From assembly GCF_020991275.1 (NCBI RefSeq), contig NZ_JAJLQY010000016.1:62001-126000 (forward strand): a DNA stretch of 64,000 nucleotides. Direction: 5' to 3'. The notes beneath the pieces were generated by a model. It worked only from the letters and a program-made list of their open reading frames with translations. It was not told the DNA's origin and ran no database searches. This document shows, piece by piece, positions 8,285 through 16,984 of this stretch. A program made the position numbers and the translations under genes. Position 1 is the first letter of the stretch. Every line of letters begins with the position of its first letter. The stretch is from Actinocorallia sp. API 0066 (GTDB lineage Bacteria; Actinomycetota; Actinomycetes; Streptosporangiales; Streptosporangiaceae).

Positions 8285-9937
8285 GTGCGGTTCACGTGGC
8301 TGAAGACCGACGGCACAAAGGTCCAGGTCGACACGGCAGTCAAGAGCGATCGGACCAAGGGGGCGGCGAACTACCTGGCGAAGAACGTCGCGCTGGTCTG
8401 CGCCGGAGATCTGGCGCGGTACTCCGAGGCACGGCGGTGGCTGGGGACGTTCCGTCTCGACGACTCGCAGGCAGCGCAGCGGCGGCACCAGGCGACGCGG
8501 GACATCAAGGCGTTCCTGCGCAGGGCGGTCGAGGTCCGGTACGCGGACCTCTACGAGCTCGCCATGGAAGACGAGGACGCGACCGAGGCGGAGCAGGCCG
8601 CGGCCGAGCTGGTGCGGCAGATGAAGAACGCCGCGCAGGCTTACGCCGCACGCTACGAGGCAGCCATCCTGACGTCCCGGCCGCTGCTGAACCCGCTGGT
8701 CGTCCGGAACGACGAGGTACTGGCCGAGGTCCAGCCCCGCGATCCGGCGGACGTCGTCAACGCGCTCCTGTCGCTGCCGTCGGGCCCCGCGCCGGGCCGG
8801 GTGTGGACGAGGGACGAACTCCGCTTCCCGATCGCCCGCGCGCTGGACCGGCTCTACCCGCTCGGCAGGTCCTGGATCGAACCGAGCGACCTTGAGGACT
8901 GGCACACCGCGCTCTACCGGGACTGGGCTGCCGGGCTCCACCTCCTGCCGCTGGCCCGTCCGACGGCCGTCCCGGCCACCCTGCCCGTCCAGCTTCCGCC
9001 CGGCCAGCCGTCTCCCGGTCAGTCCCCGCCCGGCCAGCTTCCTCCCGGTCAGTCTCAGCCCGGTCAACCTTCGCCCGTCCAGGCTCCGCCCGGCCAGCCG
9101 TCGCCCGTCCAGGTCCCGGCCGTCGTGTCGGCCGATGACGGGATGGAGGTGGAGGAGGCGGAGCCGTTGGGCGATCCGCATGATCCCGAGCTCGTCCAGC
9201 CCGCCCCGCGCACCTCGGCGCAGGACGAGCGGCAGGCGGAGGTGCTCGCGAGCCTGCGGTCCCTGCTCGACAGGCCGATGGCGAAGCTCAAGCTGGAGGA
9301 GCGCGAAAGCCTCATCACGCTACGGGCCGGACATCCCACCCCGGACCTGCTCAACCTCTCCTCGGCGAACGCCGAGCGGCTTCGTGAGCTGTACACGCTC
9401 GTCGCCGACCGCTGCGCCCTGACGCCGCAACGGGCCGAGCGCTGGGCGGAGACCCTGAAGCGGGACGGATTCGACCTGCGCGACCTGCCCGCCACGATCG
9501 ACCGCCTACGAAGCGAAGGCCAAATGCCCCAGGTACGCGGATACGAGTTCCAGATAAGGCAGACGCTCGAGGCATGGTCGGAGTACCGGTTGTCGATGGT
9601 GGAGGCCAAGCTCCCCGGCGACACCCAGCCGTGGCCGCGGCACGACAGGTTCATCGACACCCTCGAATGGGTCGCCCCCGGCGAGTTCCGCTTCCGCGAG
9701 TACAAGTCCTACAACGCGGCCCTCGACCTGCCACCAAAATGGCAGGCCAGCTTCATCGACCAGAGCGACGACTACTGGGCCGCCATCTTCGGCAACCCCT
9801 TCGGCTACCCCGTCGAGTACGTCTTCGAACAAGGCGTCCCCCGCTGGGCGAGAACCGCCCTGACCGCCAACGCCCCCTACTTCGCCTACGGCCTCCACCT
9901 CACCAACCTCCAGACCAACACCACCGAACGCCTCTGA
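8285..9937 (+). CDS. Unknown protein with Pro/Gln-rich linker and nuclease-like C-terminus
   Basis: I do not recognise this 550-residue protein. The GTG at 8285 is preferred because GGAGG lies 9 bases upstream; the open frame reaches back to 8135 but is G-run rich there. Residues 1-235 are alpha-helical and charged. Residues about 238-278 form a low-complexity linker of repeated PPGQ/PSPGQ/PSPVQ units (about 8995-9120). The C-terminal 230 residues are a compact mixed domain with two E-x-K pairs, VEAKLPG and FREYKSYN, like the core of PD-(D/E)xK nucleases, and an aromatic end. The nuclease idea is an inference. No secretion signal is visible and no immunity partner was recognised. Confidence 0.6.
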   Translation: MRFTWLKTDGTKVQVDTAVKSDRTKGAANYLAKNVALVCAGDLARYSEARRWLGTFRLDDSQAAQRRHQATRDIKAFLRRAVEVRYADLYELAMEDEDATEAEQAAAELVRQMKNAAQAYAARYEAAILTSRPLLNPLVVRNDEVLAEVQPRDPADVVNALLSLPSGPAPGRVWTRDELRFPIARALDRLYPLGRSWIEPSDLEDWHTALYRDWAAGLHLLPLARPTAVPATLPVQLPPGQPSPGQSPPGQLPPGQSQPGQPSPVQAPPGQPSPVQVPAVVSADDGMEVEEAEPLGDPHDPELVQPAPRTSAQDERQAEVLASLRSLLDRPMAKLKLEERESLITLRAGHPTPDLLNLSSANAERLRELYTLVADRCALTPQRAERWAETLKRDGFDLRDLPATIDRLRSEGQMPQVRGYEFQIRQTLEAWSEYRLSMVEAKLPGDTQPWPRHDRFIDTLEWVAPGEFRFREYKSYNAALDLPPKWQASFIDQSDDYWAAIFGNPFGYPVEYVFEQGVPRWARTALTANAPYFAYGLHLTNLQTNTTERL

Positions 9938-10026
9938 ATCCACCCCTCCAGCCTCCTGGCGCCGTCAGGGACGTCAGAGCTTGGCCGAAGGGTGATGGGG
10001 CTGCGGCGCTGCTGGTGGGGACGCGG

Positions 10027-10977
10027 TCAGGCGTGGGGGAGGACGACCAGGTTGCCGGTTTTTCGGCCGGTGTCGATGCGGCGGTGGGCTTCGCGGACGG
10101 CGTCCAGGTCGCCGACGATCTCGGTGAGGGGGTCGAGGGCGCCGGTGGCGACGAGGTCGAGGAGGAAGGCGAAGTCGGCGGGGCGTTCGGGAGCGGGGCC
10201 CGCGAGGACGCGGCCGCGGGCGCGGACGGTGTCGAGCAGGTCGGCGACGGCGAGGACAAGGGTGCCGTCCGGGGTGAGGAGGCGCAGGCCCTCGGCGCGG
10301 GAGATGTTGCCGACGGCGTCGAAGACGATGTCGAAGCGGTCGTCGAGCGTGGTGACGGGCGTCGCCGTGTAGTCGACGGCGCGGTGGGCGCCCAGCCGTG
10401 TCACGAGGTCGTGGTTCCGGCGGCTGGCCACGGCCGTCACGGTGGCGCCGAAGTGCGCGGCGAGCTGCACCGCGCTGGAGCCGACCGCGCCCGACGCGCC
10501 GTTCACGAGGACCGTCCGCCCGGCGGCGACCCCCGCCTTCCGCAGGAAGTGCAGCGCCGTCGAGCCGCCGAACAGCGCGCCCGCCGCCTCCGCGTGCCCG
10601 ACTTGTTCGGGTTTACCGGTGAACTTCGAGGCGGGTGCCGCGACGAACTCGGCGTGGCCGCGCAGCCGGGCGCCGGTCATGCCGGCGATCTCGTCGCCCG
10701 GGGCGAACGCCGTGACGTCGGGCGCGACCCGCTCGACGCGACCGGAGAGCGCGCCGCCCAGGATCCGGGCGCGCGGCCCGCGGATGCCGACGCCGAGCCG
10801 GGCGAGCGCGCCGAAGCCGCGTGGGAAGCGGCCCGAGCGCAGGCGCGCGTCGCCCGACGTGACGGCGACCGCCTCGACGCGGACGACCACCTCCCCGGCG
10901 CGCGGCTCCGGCGTCGGCACCTCGGTGACGACGACGCTGTCGGGCGGTCCGTAACGGTCGACGTAAGCGGCTCGCAC
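10027..10977 (-). CDS. Zinc-type/quinone NAD(P)H-dependent oxidoreductase
   Basis: A 316-residue MDR-superfamily enzyme. It has the N-terminal GroES-like fold (AVAVTSGDARLRSG), the Rossmann motif GASGAVGSSAVQLAAHFGA and a C-terminal dimer region. It lacks the Cys/His set of zinc alcohol dehydrogenases and so resembles quinone oxidoreductases or enoyl reductases. It is divergent from the TetR gene at 11052, with two shared operators between, so it is probably induced by that regulator's ligand. Confidence 0.82.
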   Translation of the reverse strand: MRAAYVDRYGPPDSVVVTEVPTPEPRAGEVVVRVEAVAVTSGDARLRSGRFPRGFGALARLGVGIRGPRARILGGALSGRVERVAPDVTAFAPGDEIAGMTGARLRGHAEFVAAPASKFTGKPEQVGHAEAAGALFGGSTALHFLRKAGVAAGRTVLVNGASGAVGSSAVQLAAHFGATVTAVASRRNHDLVTRLGAHRAVDYTATPVTTLDDRFDIVFDAVGNISRAEGLRLLTPDGTLVLAVADLLDTVRARGRVLAGPAPERPADFAFLLDLVATGALDPLTEIVGDLDAVREAHRRIDTGRKTGNLVVLPHA

Positions 10978-10987
10978 GGGGGTTCTC

Positions 10988-11034
10988 CTTACACTCGTAA
11001 GTCTCGTTCGGAACAGTAGCCTTACGTCCGTAAG
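10988..11034. promoter_or_regulatory. Twin TetR-type operators in divergent promoter
   Basis: CTTACACTCGTAAG (10988-11001) and CTTACGTCCGTAAG (11021-11034) share CTTAC...GTAAG arms with a 33-base centre-to-centre distance. They lie between the start codons of the oxidoreductase and TetR genes, as expected for an autoregulated divergent pair. Confidence 0.75.
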
Positions 11035-11051
11035 AGCACAAGGGGGGCGAG

Positions 11052-11696
11052 ATGACCGATCGAGCGCCGCTCAGCGAGCGCCGCATCATCGAGGCGGCGG
11101 CGGCCGTCGCCGACCGCGGCGGGCTCACCGCCGTCAGCATGCGGAACGTCGGCAAGGAACTCGGCGTGGAGGCGATGTCGCTCTACCATCACGTCGCGAA
11201 CAAAGAGGCGTTGCTCGACGCGCTCGCCGACTGGGTTTTTTCAAGCATTGAACTCCCCGAGATCGGGGCGCCGTGGCAGGAGGGCATGCGGCGACGGGCG
11301 GTGTCCGCCCGCGACGTTCTCGCGCGCCACCCGTGGGCGCTCACGCTCATCGAGTCGCGCGGCAACCCGGGCCCCGCGCTCCTGCGCCACCACAACGCGG
11401 TCATCGGCTGCCTGCGCCGCGACGGCTTCCCGGTCCGCCTCGCCGCCCACGCCTTCTCGGTCATCGACGCCTACATCTACGGCTTTGTCCTCACCGAACA
11501 GAACCTCCCGTTCGACACCACAACCAACCCCGCCGACTTCGCCACCGAGATCGCCCCACCCCCCGCCGACTACCCCTACCTGGCCGAACTGGTCACCGAA
11601 CTCATCACCACCCCCGACTACACCTTCACCGCCGAGTTCACCTACGGCCTGGACCTCATCCTCACCGAACTGGAAAACCGCCTCCCCACCCCCTAA
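11052..11696 (+). CDS. TetR/AcrR-family transcriptional regulator
   Basis: 214 residues. The N-terminal helix-turn-helix covers about residues 8-55, with LGVEAMSLYHHVANKEALLDAL typical of the TetR DNA-binding domain. The rest resembles the TetR_C1 ligand domain. It should repress itself and the divergent oxidoreductase through the repeats at 10988-11034. The ligand is unknown. Confidence 0.88.
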   Translation: MTDRAPLSERRIIEAAAAVADRGGLTAVSMRNVGKELGVEAMSLYHHVANKEALLDALADWVFSSIELPEIGAPWQEGMRRRAVSARDVLARHPWALTLIESRGNPGPALLRHHNAVIGCLRRDGFPVRLAAHAFSVIDAYIYGFVLTEQNLPFDTTTNPADFATEIAPPPADYPYLAELVTELITTPDYTFTAEFTYGLDLILTELENRLPTP

Positions 11697-11723
11697 CCCA
11701 CCACCCACCACCCACCCCACCCC

Positions 11724-11836
11724 GAGCTGTGCGGAACCTTCGGGGCGGCCCATACGGAACCGTCGGTGCGGCCCACACCCCCGAGCTGTCCGGAATCAGC
11801 GGGGCACATCAAGCTGTCCGGAACCTTCGGGGCGGC
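11724..11836. repeat. Cluster of imperfect GAGCTGTCCGGAA-type direct repeats
   Basis: Four imperfect copies of about 26 bases occur at roughly 11724-11749, 11753-11776, 11783-11808 and 11811-11836. The core is (G/A)AGCTGT(G/C)CGGAACCTTCGGGGCGG. The second copy lacks the first half and the third has a variant second half. They lie in the gap after the TetR gene, in sequence with no convincing gene. CCGGAA..TTCGG is also partly self-complementary. Confidence 0.6.
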
Positions 11837-11986
11837 TCAGCCGGAGTGGGGCTTGTGGGAGTGCGTCCTGATGGTGGCTCGTGGATCGGACGGGGGCTCG
11901 TTGAGGGCTTTGACTTGGGCTTGTTTTAAGGGTGGGCGGTGGAGGGCGCGTGTGGTCGGGGGTGGGGGGTCTGGGAGGATAGGGGG

Positions 11987-12871
11987 ATGAATGTCGGGGT
12001 GGTGCTCTGGCCGATCGCGGAGTGGCCGGAGATGGGTGCGCAGTGGCGGCAGGTTGAGGAGATGGGGTTCCACACCGGGTGGGTGTACGACCATCTGGCG
12101 TGGCGCGGGCACAGTCCGTGGGACGACGCGCTGACGTCGCTCGCGGCCGCCGCCGCGGTGACCTCGACGCTCCGGCTGGGCACGCTGGTGACGTCGCCGA
12201 ACTTCCGGCATCCGCTGCCGACGGCGCACGCCGTCAAGACGCTCGACCGGATCAGCGGCGGCCGGATCACCCTCGGCGTCGGCGCGGGCGGCACGTCGCA
12301 CACCTCCGACGGCGACGTCCTGGACGAGGAGTGGTCGCCGCGCAAACGGGCCGACCGGTACGCCGAGTGGGTGGGGCAGCTCGACGCGCTCCTCACCGAG
12401 GCGCCCGTGACGGTGAAGGGCGAGTACTGGGCGGCGCGTGACGTCACCGTCGCGCCCGGACTCGTCCAGCGGCCCCGGCCGCCGTTCTACGTCGCGGGGG
12501 AGGGCCCGCGCGGGATGCGGCTCGCCGTCAGGTACGGGCAGGGCTGGATCGCCAACCCGGCGAGCCCCGACGCGCCCGCGCTCGACCTCGTCCGCTCGCG
12601 CATGGCGTGGCTCGGCGAGGCGTGCGAGGAGAGCGGACGCGACTTCCGTTCACTCCGCCGCCTCCTGCTCACCGGCTTCACCCCCGACCCGTGGACCCGC
12701 TCACTTTCCGACTTCGTCGAACTCTACGAGTCCTACGCCGACGCGGGCATCACCGACGTCGCCCTCCACTGGCCCCGCCCCGACACCCCCTGGGACGCCG
12801 ACCCCGACGTCCTAGCCGAGATAGCCACCTGGCACCAAACCCAACACCAATCCCCCCAAAGCCCCACCTAA
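11987..12871 (+). CDS. LLM-class F420-dependent oxidoreductase
   Basis: A 294-residue luciferase-like TIM-barrel protein. The ATG at 11987 has GGGAGGA upstream and begins MNVGVVLWPIAEWPEM. Family landmarks include LGTLVTSPNFRHP, the barrel strand RITLGVGAGG and PPFYVAGEGPRGMRLA. Such actinobacterial proteins use cofactor F420 or FMN in hydride transfer. The substrate is unknown. Its 3' end overlaps the convergent VOC gene by 60 bases. Confidence 0.85.
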   Translation: MNVGVVLWPIAEWPEMGAQWRQVEEMGFHTGWVYDHLAWRGHSPWDDALTSLAAAAAVTSTLRLGTLVTSPNFRHPLPTAHAVKTLDRISGGRITLGVGAGGTSHTSDGDVLDEEWSPRKRADRYAEWVGQLDALLTEAPVTVKGEYWAARDVTVAPGLVQRPRPPFYVAGEGPRGMRLAVRYGQGWIANPASPDAPALDLVRSRMAWLGEACEESGRDFRSLRRLLLTGFTPDPWTRSLSDFVELYESYADAGITDVALHWPRPDTPWDADPDVLAEIATWHQTQHQSPQSPT

Positions 12872-13318
12872 CCCCCGCCCCGGTGCCGGGCCCTGGGCGG
12901 CGCGGCGCCCAGCTGGCCTCGCGCCTGTTAAGAGGTTGTAGGGGTTGTAGGTGCTGATGGTCCAGTGGTGGCCGGCGGGGTCGAGGGCCGTGTAGTCGCG
13001 GCCGCCGTAGCCGGAGTCGCGGGGTTCGTGCAGGACGCGGGCGCCCGCGGACAGGGCGCGGGCGTAGTGGGCGTCCAGGTCGGCGACGTGGACGATGAGC
13101 CACATCGGCGCCGGATCCACCGCCGCGATGGGCATGATGAGCCCTCCGTCGCCGAGGGCGAGTTCGGCGTGCTGCACGCCGCCCGAGGTGTCCTCGACCA
13201 CCAGGTGGGGGGTGAAGCCGAACGCGTCGCACAGGAACGTGATCGCGCCTGAGACGTCGCGGTAGGGCACCACGGGGTAGATGGAAGGGTTGCTGCTCAA
13301 CGGGACCGACCTCCCCAA
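12812..13318 (-). CDS. VOC (glyoxalase/bleomycin resistance) family protein
   Basis: 168 residues from a TTG at 13318 with a GAGGGGG ribosome site 6 bases upstream. The first 125 residues form a VOC fold (PVVPYRDVSGAITFLCDAFGF, ALDPAGHHWTISTYNPY). The last 40 residues are Gly/Arg/Ala-rich, lie partly on the complement of the oxidoreductase 3' end and are not part of the fold, so the reading frame seems to have run past its ancestral stop. Possible roles are metal-dependent small-molecule modification or binding. Confidence 0.75.
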   Translation of the reverse strand: MGRSVPLSSNPSIYPVVPYRDVSGAITFLCDAFGFTPHLVVEDTSGGVQHAELALGDGGLIMPIAAVDPAPMWLIVHVADLDAHYARALSAGARVLHEPRDSGYGGRDYTALDPAGHHWTISTYNPYNLLTGARPAGRRAAQGPAPGRGLGGALGGLVLGLVPGGYLG

Positions 13319-13366
13319 TCGGTTTCCCCCTCAAGCTAAGCCACGGCGAAAGCGCCCGCTTGCGTT

Positions 13367-14092
13367 CTACTCGAAGAGCTGCCCACAAGCGAGAAGACGG
13401 CTTAGTTCGAACCATGAAACAAGCCCCAGTTGCCGCACGGGCGACGCGGACGGTCCGCCGTCACGCGGCACCCGGGAGCCGTCCGCGACGTCCCAACCGC
13501 CGAACGCGCCCGCGACGGCGCACTCCAGGTAGGCGGCCGGGTCGAAGTTGCGCCACCGCGCCGGGACCGCGCGCGGCCCCGAGCCGTAGGGCCGCGGCGC
13601 GGGCGACACCCCGTGCACCGGCGCCGCCGGGTGCACGACGAAGTCCTCAAGATCGGCGATCTGGGAGAGCAGCACTTTCTCCCAGTCGGCCTGCGTCGCG
13701 GGATCGCCGGACAGCGAGAGGTCCTTGCCCGACCAGGCGGGGTCGAACGCGGGCGGCGGCGACCCGGCCGCCGCGGAGAACAGCGCGGCCACCTGGTCGG
13801 GTTCGAGCCGCGCCGTGTCGCGCAGCGCGGACCCGACCTTCCACAGCGAGCGCAGCAGCGCCGACAGCGACCACGCGGCGGCCCGCGCGTCCTTGCCGAT
13901 GCGCAACAGGTGCAGGTACAGGTCGCGGTTGGTGGCCAGCTGGGGCCCCGGCGGGCCGTCCACCCAGTACATCCGCGTCTGCGGGACGCCGCTCTCGAAC
14001 GTCAGCACCTGGGCGAGCGCCGACACCCGGGTCTGGTGCCGGGCGACCCGTACCTGATTGCCGCTGCCGTCCTCGCGCAAAACGTCCCACAT
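13367..14092 (-). CDS. Conserved hypothetical protein with SPOR-like N-terminus
   Basis: 241 residues with no recognised enzyme motif. The first 50 (WDVLREDGSGNQVRVARH, FESGVPQTRMYWVDG) resemble short SPOR-like domains seen in actinobacteria. The rest is helical and then Pro-rich. It begins 11 bases after the aldehyde dehydrogenase stop, so it is probably the last gene of that operon. Confidence 0.6.
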   Translation of the reverse strand: MWDVLREDGSGNQVRVARHQTRVSALAQVLTFESGVPQTRMYWVDGPPGPQLATNRDLYLHLLRIGKDARAAAWSLSALLRSLWKVGSALRDTARLEPDQVAALFSAAAGSPPPAFDPAWSGKDLSLSGDPATQADWEKVLLSQIADLEDFVVHPAAPVHGVSPAPRPYGSGPRAVPARWRNFDPAAYLECAVAGAFGGWDVADGSRVPRDGGPSASPVRQLGLVSWFELSRLLACGQLFE

Positions 14093-14102
14093 GAGGATGA
14101 AC

Positions 14103-15509
14103 TTACAGCCTGTTGCGGTGCCTCACTTGCACCTCGGTGAAGCCCTCGAGCCCCCACGTCCCGTTCTCGGTGCCCACGCCGCTCCACTTCACCCCGCCGA
14201 ACGGCTGTCCCGGGTGCACCGCGAGGTGCGTGTTGACCCAGGCGGTGCCGCACTCCAGCGCGGACGCGACCTCCCACGCCCGGTCGGCGTCGGCACCCCA
14301 GACGGAGCCGGACAGGCCGAAGTGCGTCCCGTTGGCGCGCTCGACGGCCTCCTCGACCGTCGAGTACCGCACGACGGGCAGCGCCGGGCCGAACTGCTCC
14401 TCGTCGACGATGGCGAACCCGTCGGTGGCTCCGGCGAGAATCGTCGGCTCGTGAAAAAAGCCGGGGCCTTCGACCGGACCGCCGCCGGTGACGGCCGTCG
14501 CGCCCCTGGCGAGCGCGTCCGCGACGAGCGCGGCCACCCTGTCGCGCTGCGGCGCGTTGTTGAGCGGACCATGGGTCACGCCTTCTTCCATGCCGTCACC
14601 GACCTTGGCGGCCCGCGCCTGGTCGGCGAGCGCCTCGACGAGGTCGTCGTGCAGCGCGTCCGGCACGTACACGCGTTTGATGGCCGAGCAGACCTGGCCG
14701 TTGTTCGCGAACGCCCGGTCGAACAGCTTCGGCGCGATCTCGGCGGGGTCGGCGTCCGGGAGGACGATGGCGGGGTCGTTGCCGCCGAGTTCCAGGGTGA
14801 CGCGCTTGAGGTCGTCGGAGGCCGCCGCAGCCACCCGCTTGCCTGTCGCGACGCTGCCCGTGAAGCTCACCTTGCGCGGCACCGGATGCGCCGTCATCTG
14901 CGCGCCGAGGGGGTCACGGCCGCTTACGACATTGAGCACGCCGGGCGGGAGCACGGAAGCCAGGAGTTCGCCCACCGCGAGCGTCGTCAGCGGCGTGTAG
15001 GGCGACGGCTTCAGGACCATCGTGTTGCCCGCGAGCAGGGCCGGGCCGACCTTCCAGCAGGCGAGCATCAGGGGGAAGTTCCACGGGGTGATGGCCGCCA
15101 CCACGCCCATGGGACGGCGTACCACCTCGACGTAAGCCGCCTCGTCGTCACGGATGACCTCGTGCGGGATGGGCATGTCGGCGTGGTGCTTCAGCCAGAA
15201 GCCCGCGCCGAAGACCTCCGCCGCGGCGTCCTGGAGCGGTTTGCCCTGCTCGCCCGTGAGGACGGGCGCCAGGTCGTTGGCCTTGGCCATGAGGAGGTCG
15301 CCCGCGGCGTGCAGGGCGGCGCGGCGGGCGTCCAGGTCGTCCTTCCAGCCGCGGTAGGCGGTGCGGGCCGACTCGAACGCGGCGTCGAGCTGGGCGGGGG
15401 AGCAGTCGGGGGCCTGCGCGTGCGCCTGCCCGGTCGCGGGGTTGACGACGTCGAAGCTGTGCTCGCCCTTGACGCTTCGACCGCCGATGGTCATGCCGTA
15501 CTGGGTCAT
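14103..15509 (-). CDS. NAD(P)+-dependent aldehyde dehydrogenase
   Basis: A 468-residue aldehyde dehydrogenase. The ATG at 15509 (MTQYGMTIGG) has GGTGGAG upstream, while an in-frame extension to 15557 lacks one. The oxyanion Asn is in ITPWNFPL, the general base Glu in LELGGND and the nucleophile Cys in NNGQVCSA. The length is normal for the family. The alcohol dehydrogenase upstream on the same strand suggests sequential oxidation of an alcohol to an acid, but the substrate is unknown. Confidence 0.88.
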   Translation of the reverse strand: MTQYGMTIGGRSVKGEHSFDVVNPATGQAHAQAPDCSPAQLDAAFESARTAYRGWKDDLDARRAALHAAGDLLMAKANDLAPVLTGEQGKPLQDAAAEVFGAGFWLKHHADMPIPHEVIRDDEAAYVEVVRRPMGVVAAITPWNFPLMLACWKVGPALLAGNTMVLKPSPYTPLTTLAVGELLASVLPPGVLNVVSGRDPLGAQMTAHPVPRKVSFTGSVATGKRVAAAASDDLKRVTLELGGNDPAIVLPDADPAEIAPKLFDRAFANNGQVCSAIKRVYVPDALHDDLVEALADQARAAKVGDGMEEGVTHGPLNNAPQRDRVAALVADALARGATAVTGGGPVEGPGFFHEPTILAGATDGFAIVDEEQFGPALPVVRYSTVEEAVERANGTHFGLSGSVWGADADRAWEVASALECGTAWVNTHLAVHPGQPFGGVKWSGVGTENGTWGLEGFTEVQVRHRNRL

Positions 15510-15661
15510 TCGAGGCTCCACCGAATCGGATTCTGTTTCCCGCCCATCGTGGCTCACGAGAGGTGTTCCGGGGAAGCCTCAGGGGCGGCTCGGCCTTTTT
15601 TTAAGGCCAAGCCGCCTGTTCTCGCAGGGTGTTCGGGGATCTGGCGATCCGGTGCGCGCCG

Positions 15662-16771
15662 TCAGTCGAAGGTGATGATCTGGCGGATCGCGAGGCCGTC
15701 GGCCAGGGTGTCCATCGCCTCGTTGATCTCGCTGAGCCTGATCCGGGAGGAGATGAGCTCCTCGACGGGGAGCCTGCCCTCGCGCCACATCCGCGCATAG
15801 ATCGGAATGTCGCGGGAGGGGACGGCGGAACCGAGGTAGGAACCGACGATCGTCCGCGCCTCGGCCGTCAGGACGAGCGGCTCGATCGCCGACGTCGCGC
15901 CCGGCGCGGGCAGGCCCACGGTGACGGTTGTGCCGCCCGGCGCGGTGATCCGCACGGCCGTCTCGAACGCCTTCGGGTGCCCGGCCGCCTCCACCACGAT
16001 GTCCGGCCGGACGCCGGAGGCCAGCACCCCGTCCGGCGAGTACACCTCGTCGGCGCCGAGCTCCGTCGCCCGCTCCAGCTTCGCGGGCACCGCGTCGATC
16101 CCGACGACCCTGGCGACGCCCAGGGCCTTCGCGGTGAGGAGCGCGGCCATCCCCACCCCGCCGAGCCCGACGACCGCCACGGTGTCCTCAGGGCCCGGAC
16201 GCGCCGCGTTGAGCAGCGCCCCGCCCCCGGTGAGGACGGCGCAGCCGAGCACCGCCGCGACGTCCGGCGGCACGTCGTCGTCCACCGGGACGAGCGAGCG
16301 CCGGTCCACCACCGCGTGCGTCGCGAACCCGGACACGCCCAGGTGGTGGTGCACCTCCGCCCCGTCCCGCGACAGCCGCCGTTCGCCGCTGAGCAGCGTC
16401 CCCACCCCGTTGGCGGCGGACCCGGGCGTACACGGCATCCTGCCGTCCGTCTTGCATGCCCGACATTCCCCGCATCTAGGCAGGAACGCCATGACGACCC
16501 GCTGCCCGACCTTGAGGTCCTCGACGCCTTCCCCCAGCGCCTCGACGCGCCCGGCCGACTCGTGCCCCAACAGCATCGGCACCGGCCGCACCCGATGCCC
16601 GTTCACCACCGAAAGGTCCGAGTGGCACACCCCCGCCGCCTCGATCCGCACCAGCACCTCTCCGGCGCCGGGCTCGGCAAGCCGCACTTCACCCACCCGA
16701 AGAGGCCGGGACCCCGCATAGGGCCGCTCCGCCCCCACCTGCTCCAACACCGCCCCGGTGATGACCCTCAC
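15662..16771 (-). CDS. Zinc-dependent alcohol dehydrogenase (class III-like)
   Basis: 369 residues from the GTG at 16771, chosen because GGAGGAG lies 6 bases upstream; a longer frame to 16825 adds a non-homologous lead. Catalytic zinc ligands are in GVCHSDLS and GHESAG, and a structural zinc cluster of cysteines is in PRCGECRACKTDGRMPC. The cofactor loop is VVGLGGVGMAALL. Related enzymes oxidise primary alcohols or S-hydroxymethyl-thiols with NAD+ in the cytoplasm. It lies upstream of the aldehyde dehydrogenase. Confidence 0.87.
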   Translation of the reverse strand: MRVITGAVLEQVGAERPYAGSRPLRVGEVRLAEPGAGEVLVRIEAAGVCHSDLSVVNGHRVRPVPMLLGHESAGRVEALGEGVEDLKVGQRVVMAFLPRCGECRACKTDGRMPCTPGSAANGVGTLLSGERRLSRDGAEVHHHLGVSGFATHAVVDRRSLVPVDDDVPPDVAAVLGCAVLTGGGALLNAARPGPEDTVAVVGLGGVGMAALLTAKALGVARVVGIDAVPAKLERATELGADEVYSPDGVLASGVRPDIVVEAAGHPKAFETAVRITAPGGTTVTVGLPAPGATSAIEPLVLTAEARTIVGSYLGSAVPSRDIPIYARMWREGRLPVEELISSRIRLSEINEAMDTLADGLAIRQIITFD

Positions 16772-16984
16772 ACCCAACTCCTCCCACACCCAGATCTCTG
16801 CACCCCGACCGTACGCCACCCCCACCCTCCGCCTCCTATGCGCCCGCCCACCCTCCCCGCGCCCCCCTGTGCCCCGCCCAAACCCGCCGATCCCGTGCCC
16901 CGGCCAGCCGTGCGACGCCGTTGCGCTCCCTCGGCACCGCGTCCGTCGTCGCCCGTGCCGCCACGTCCCGGTCGTGCGTGCGGG

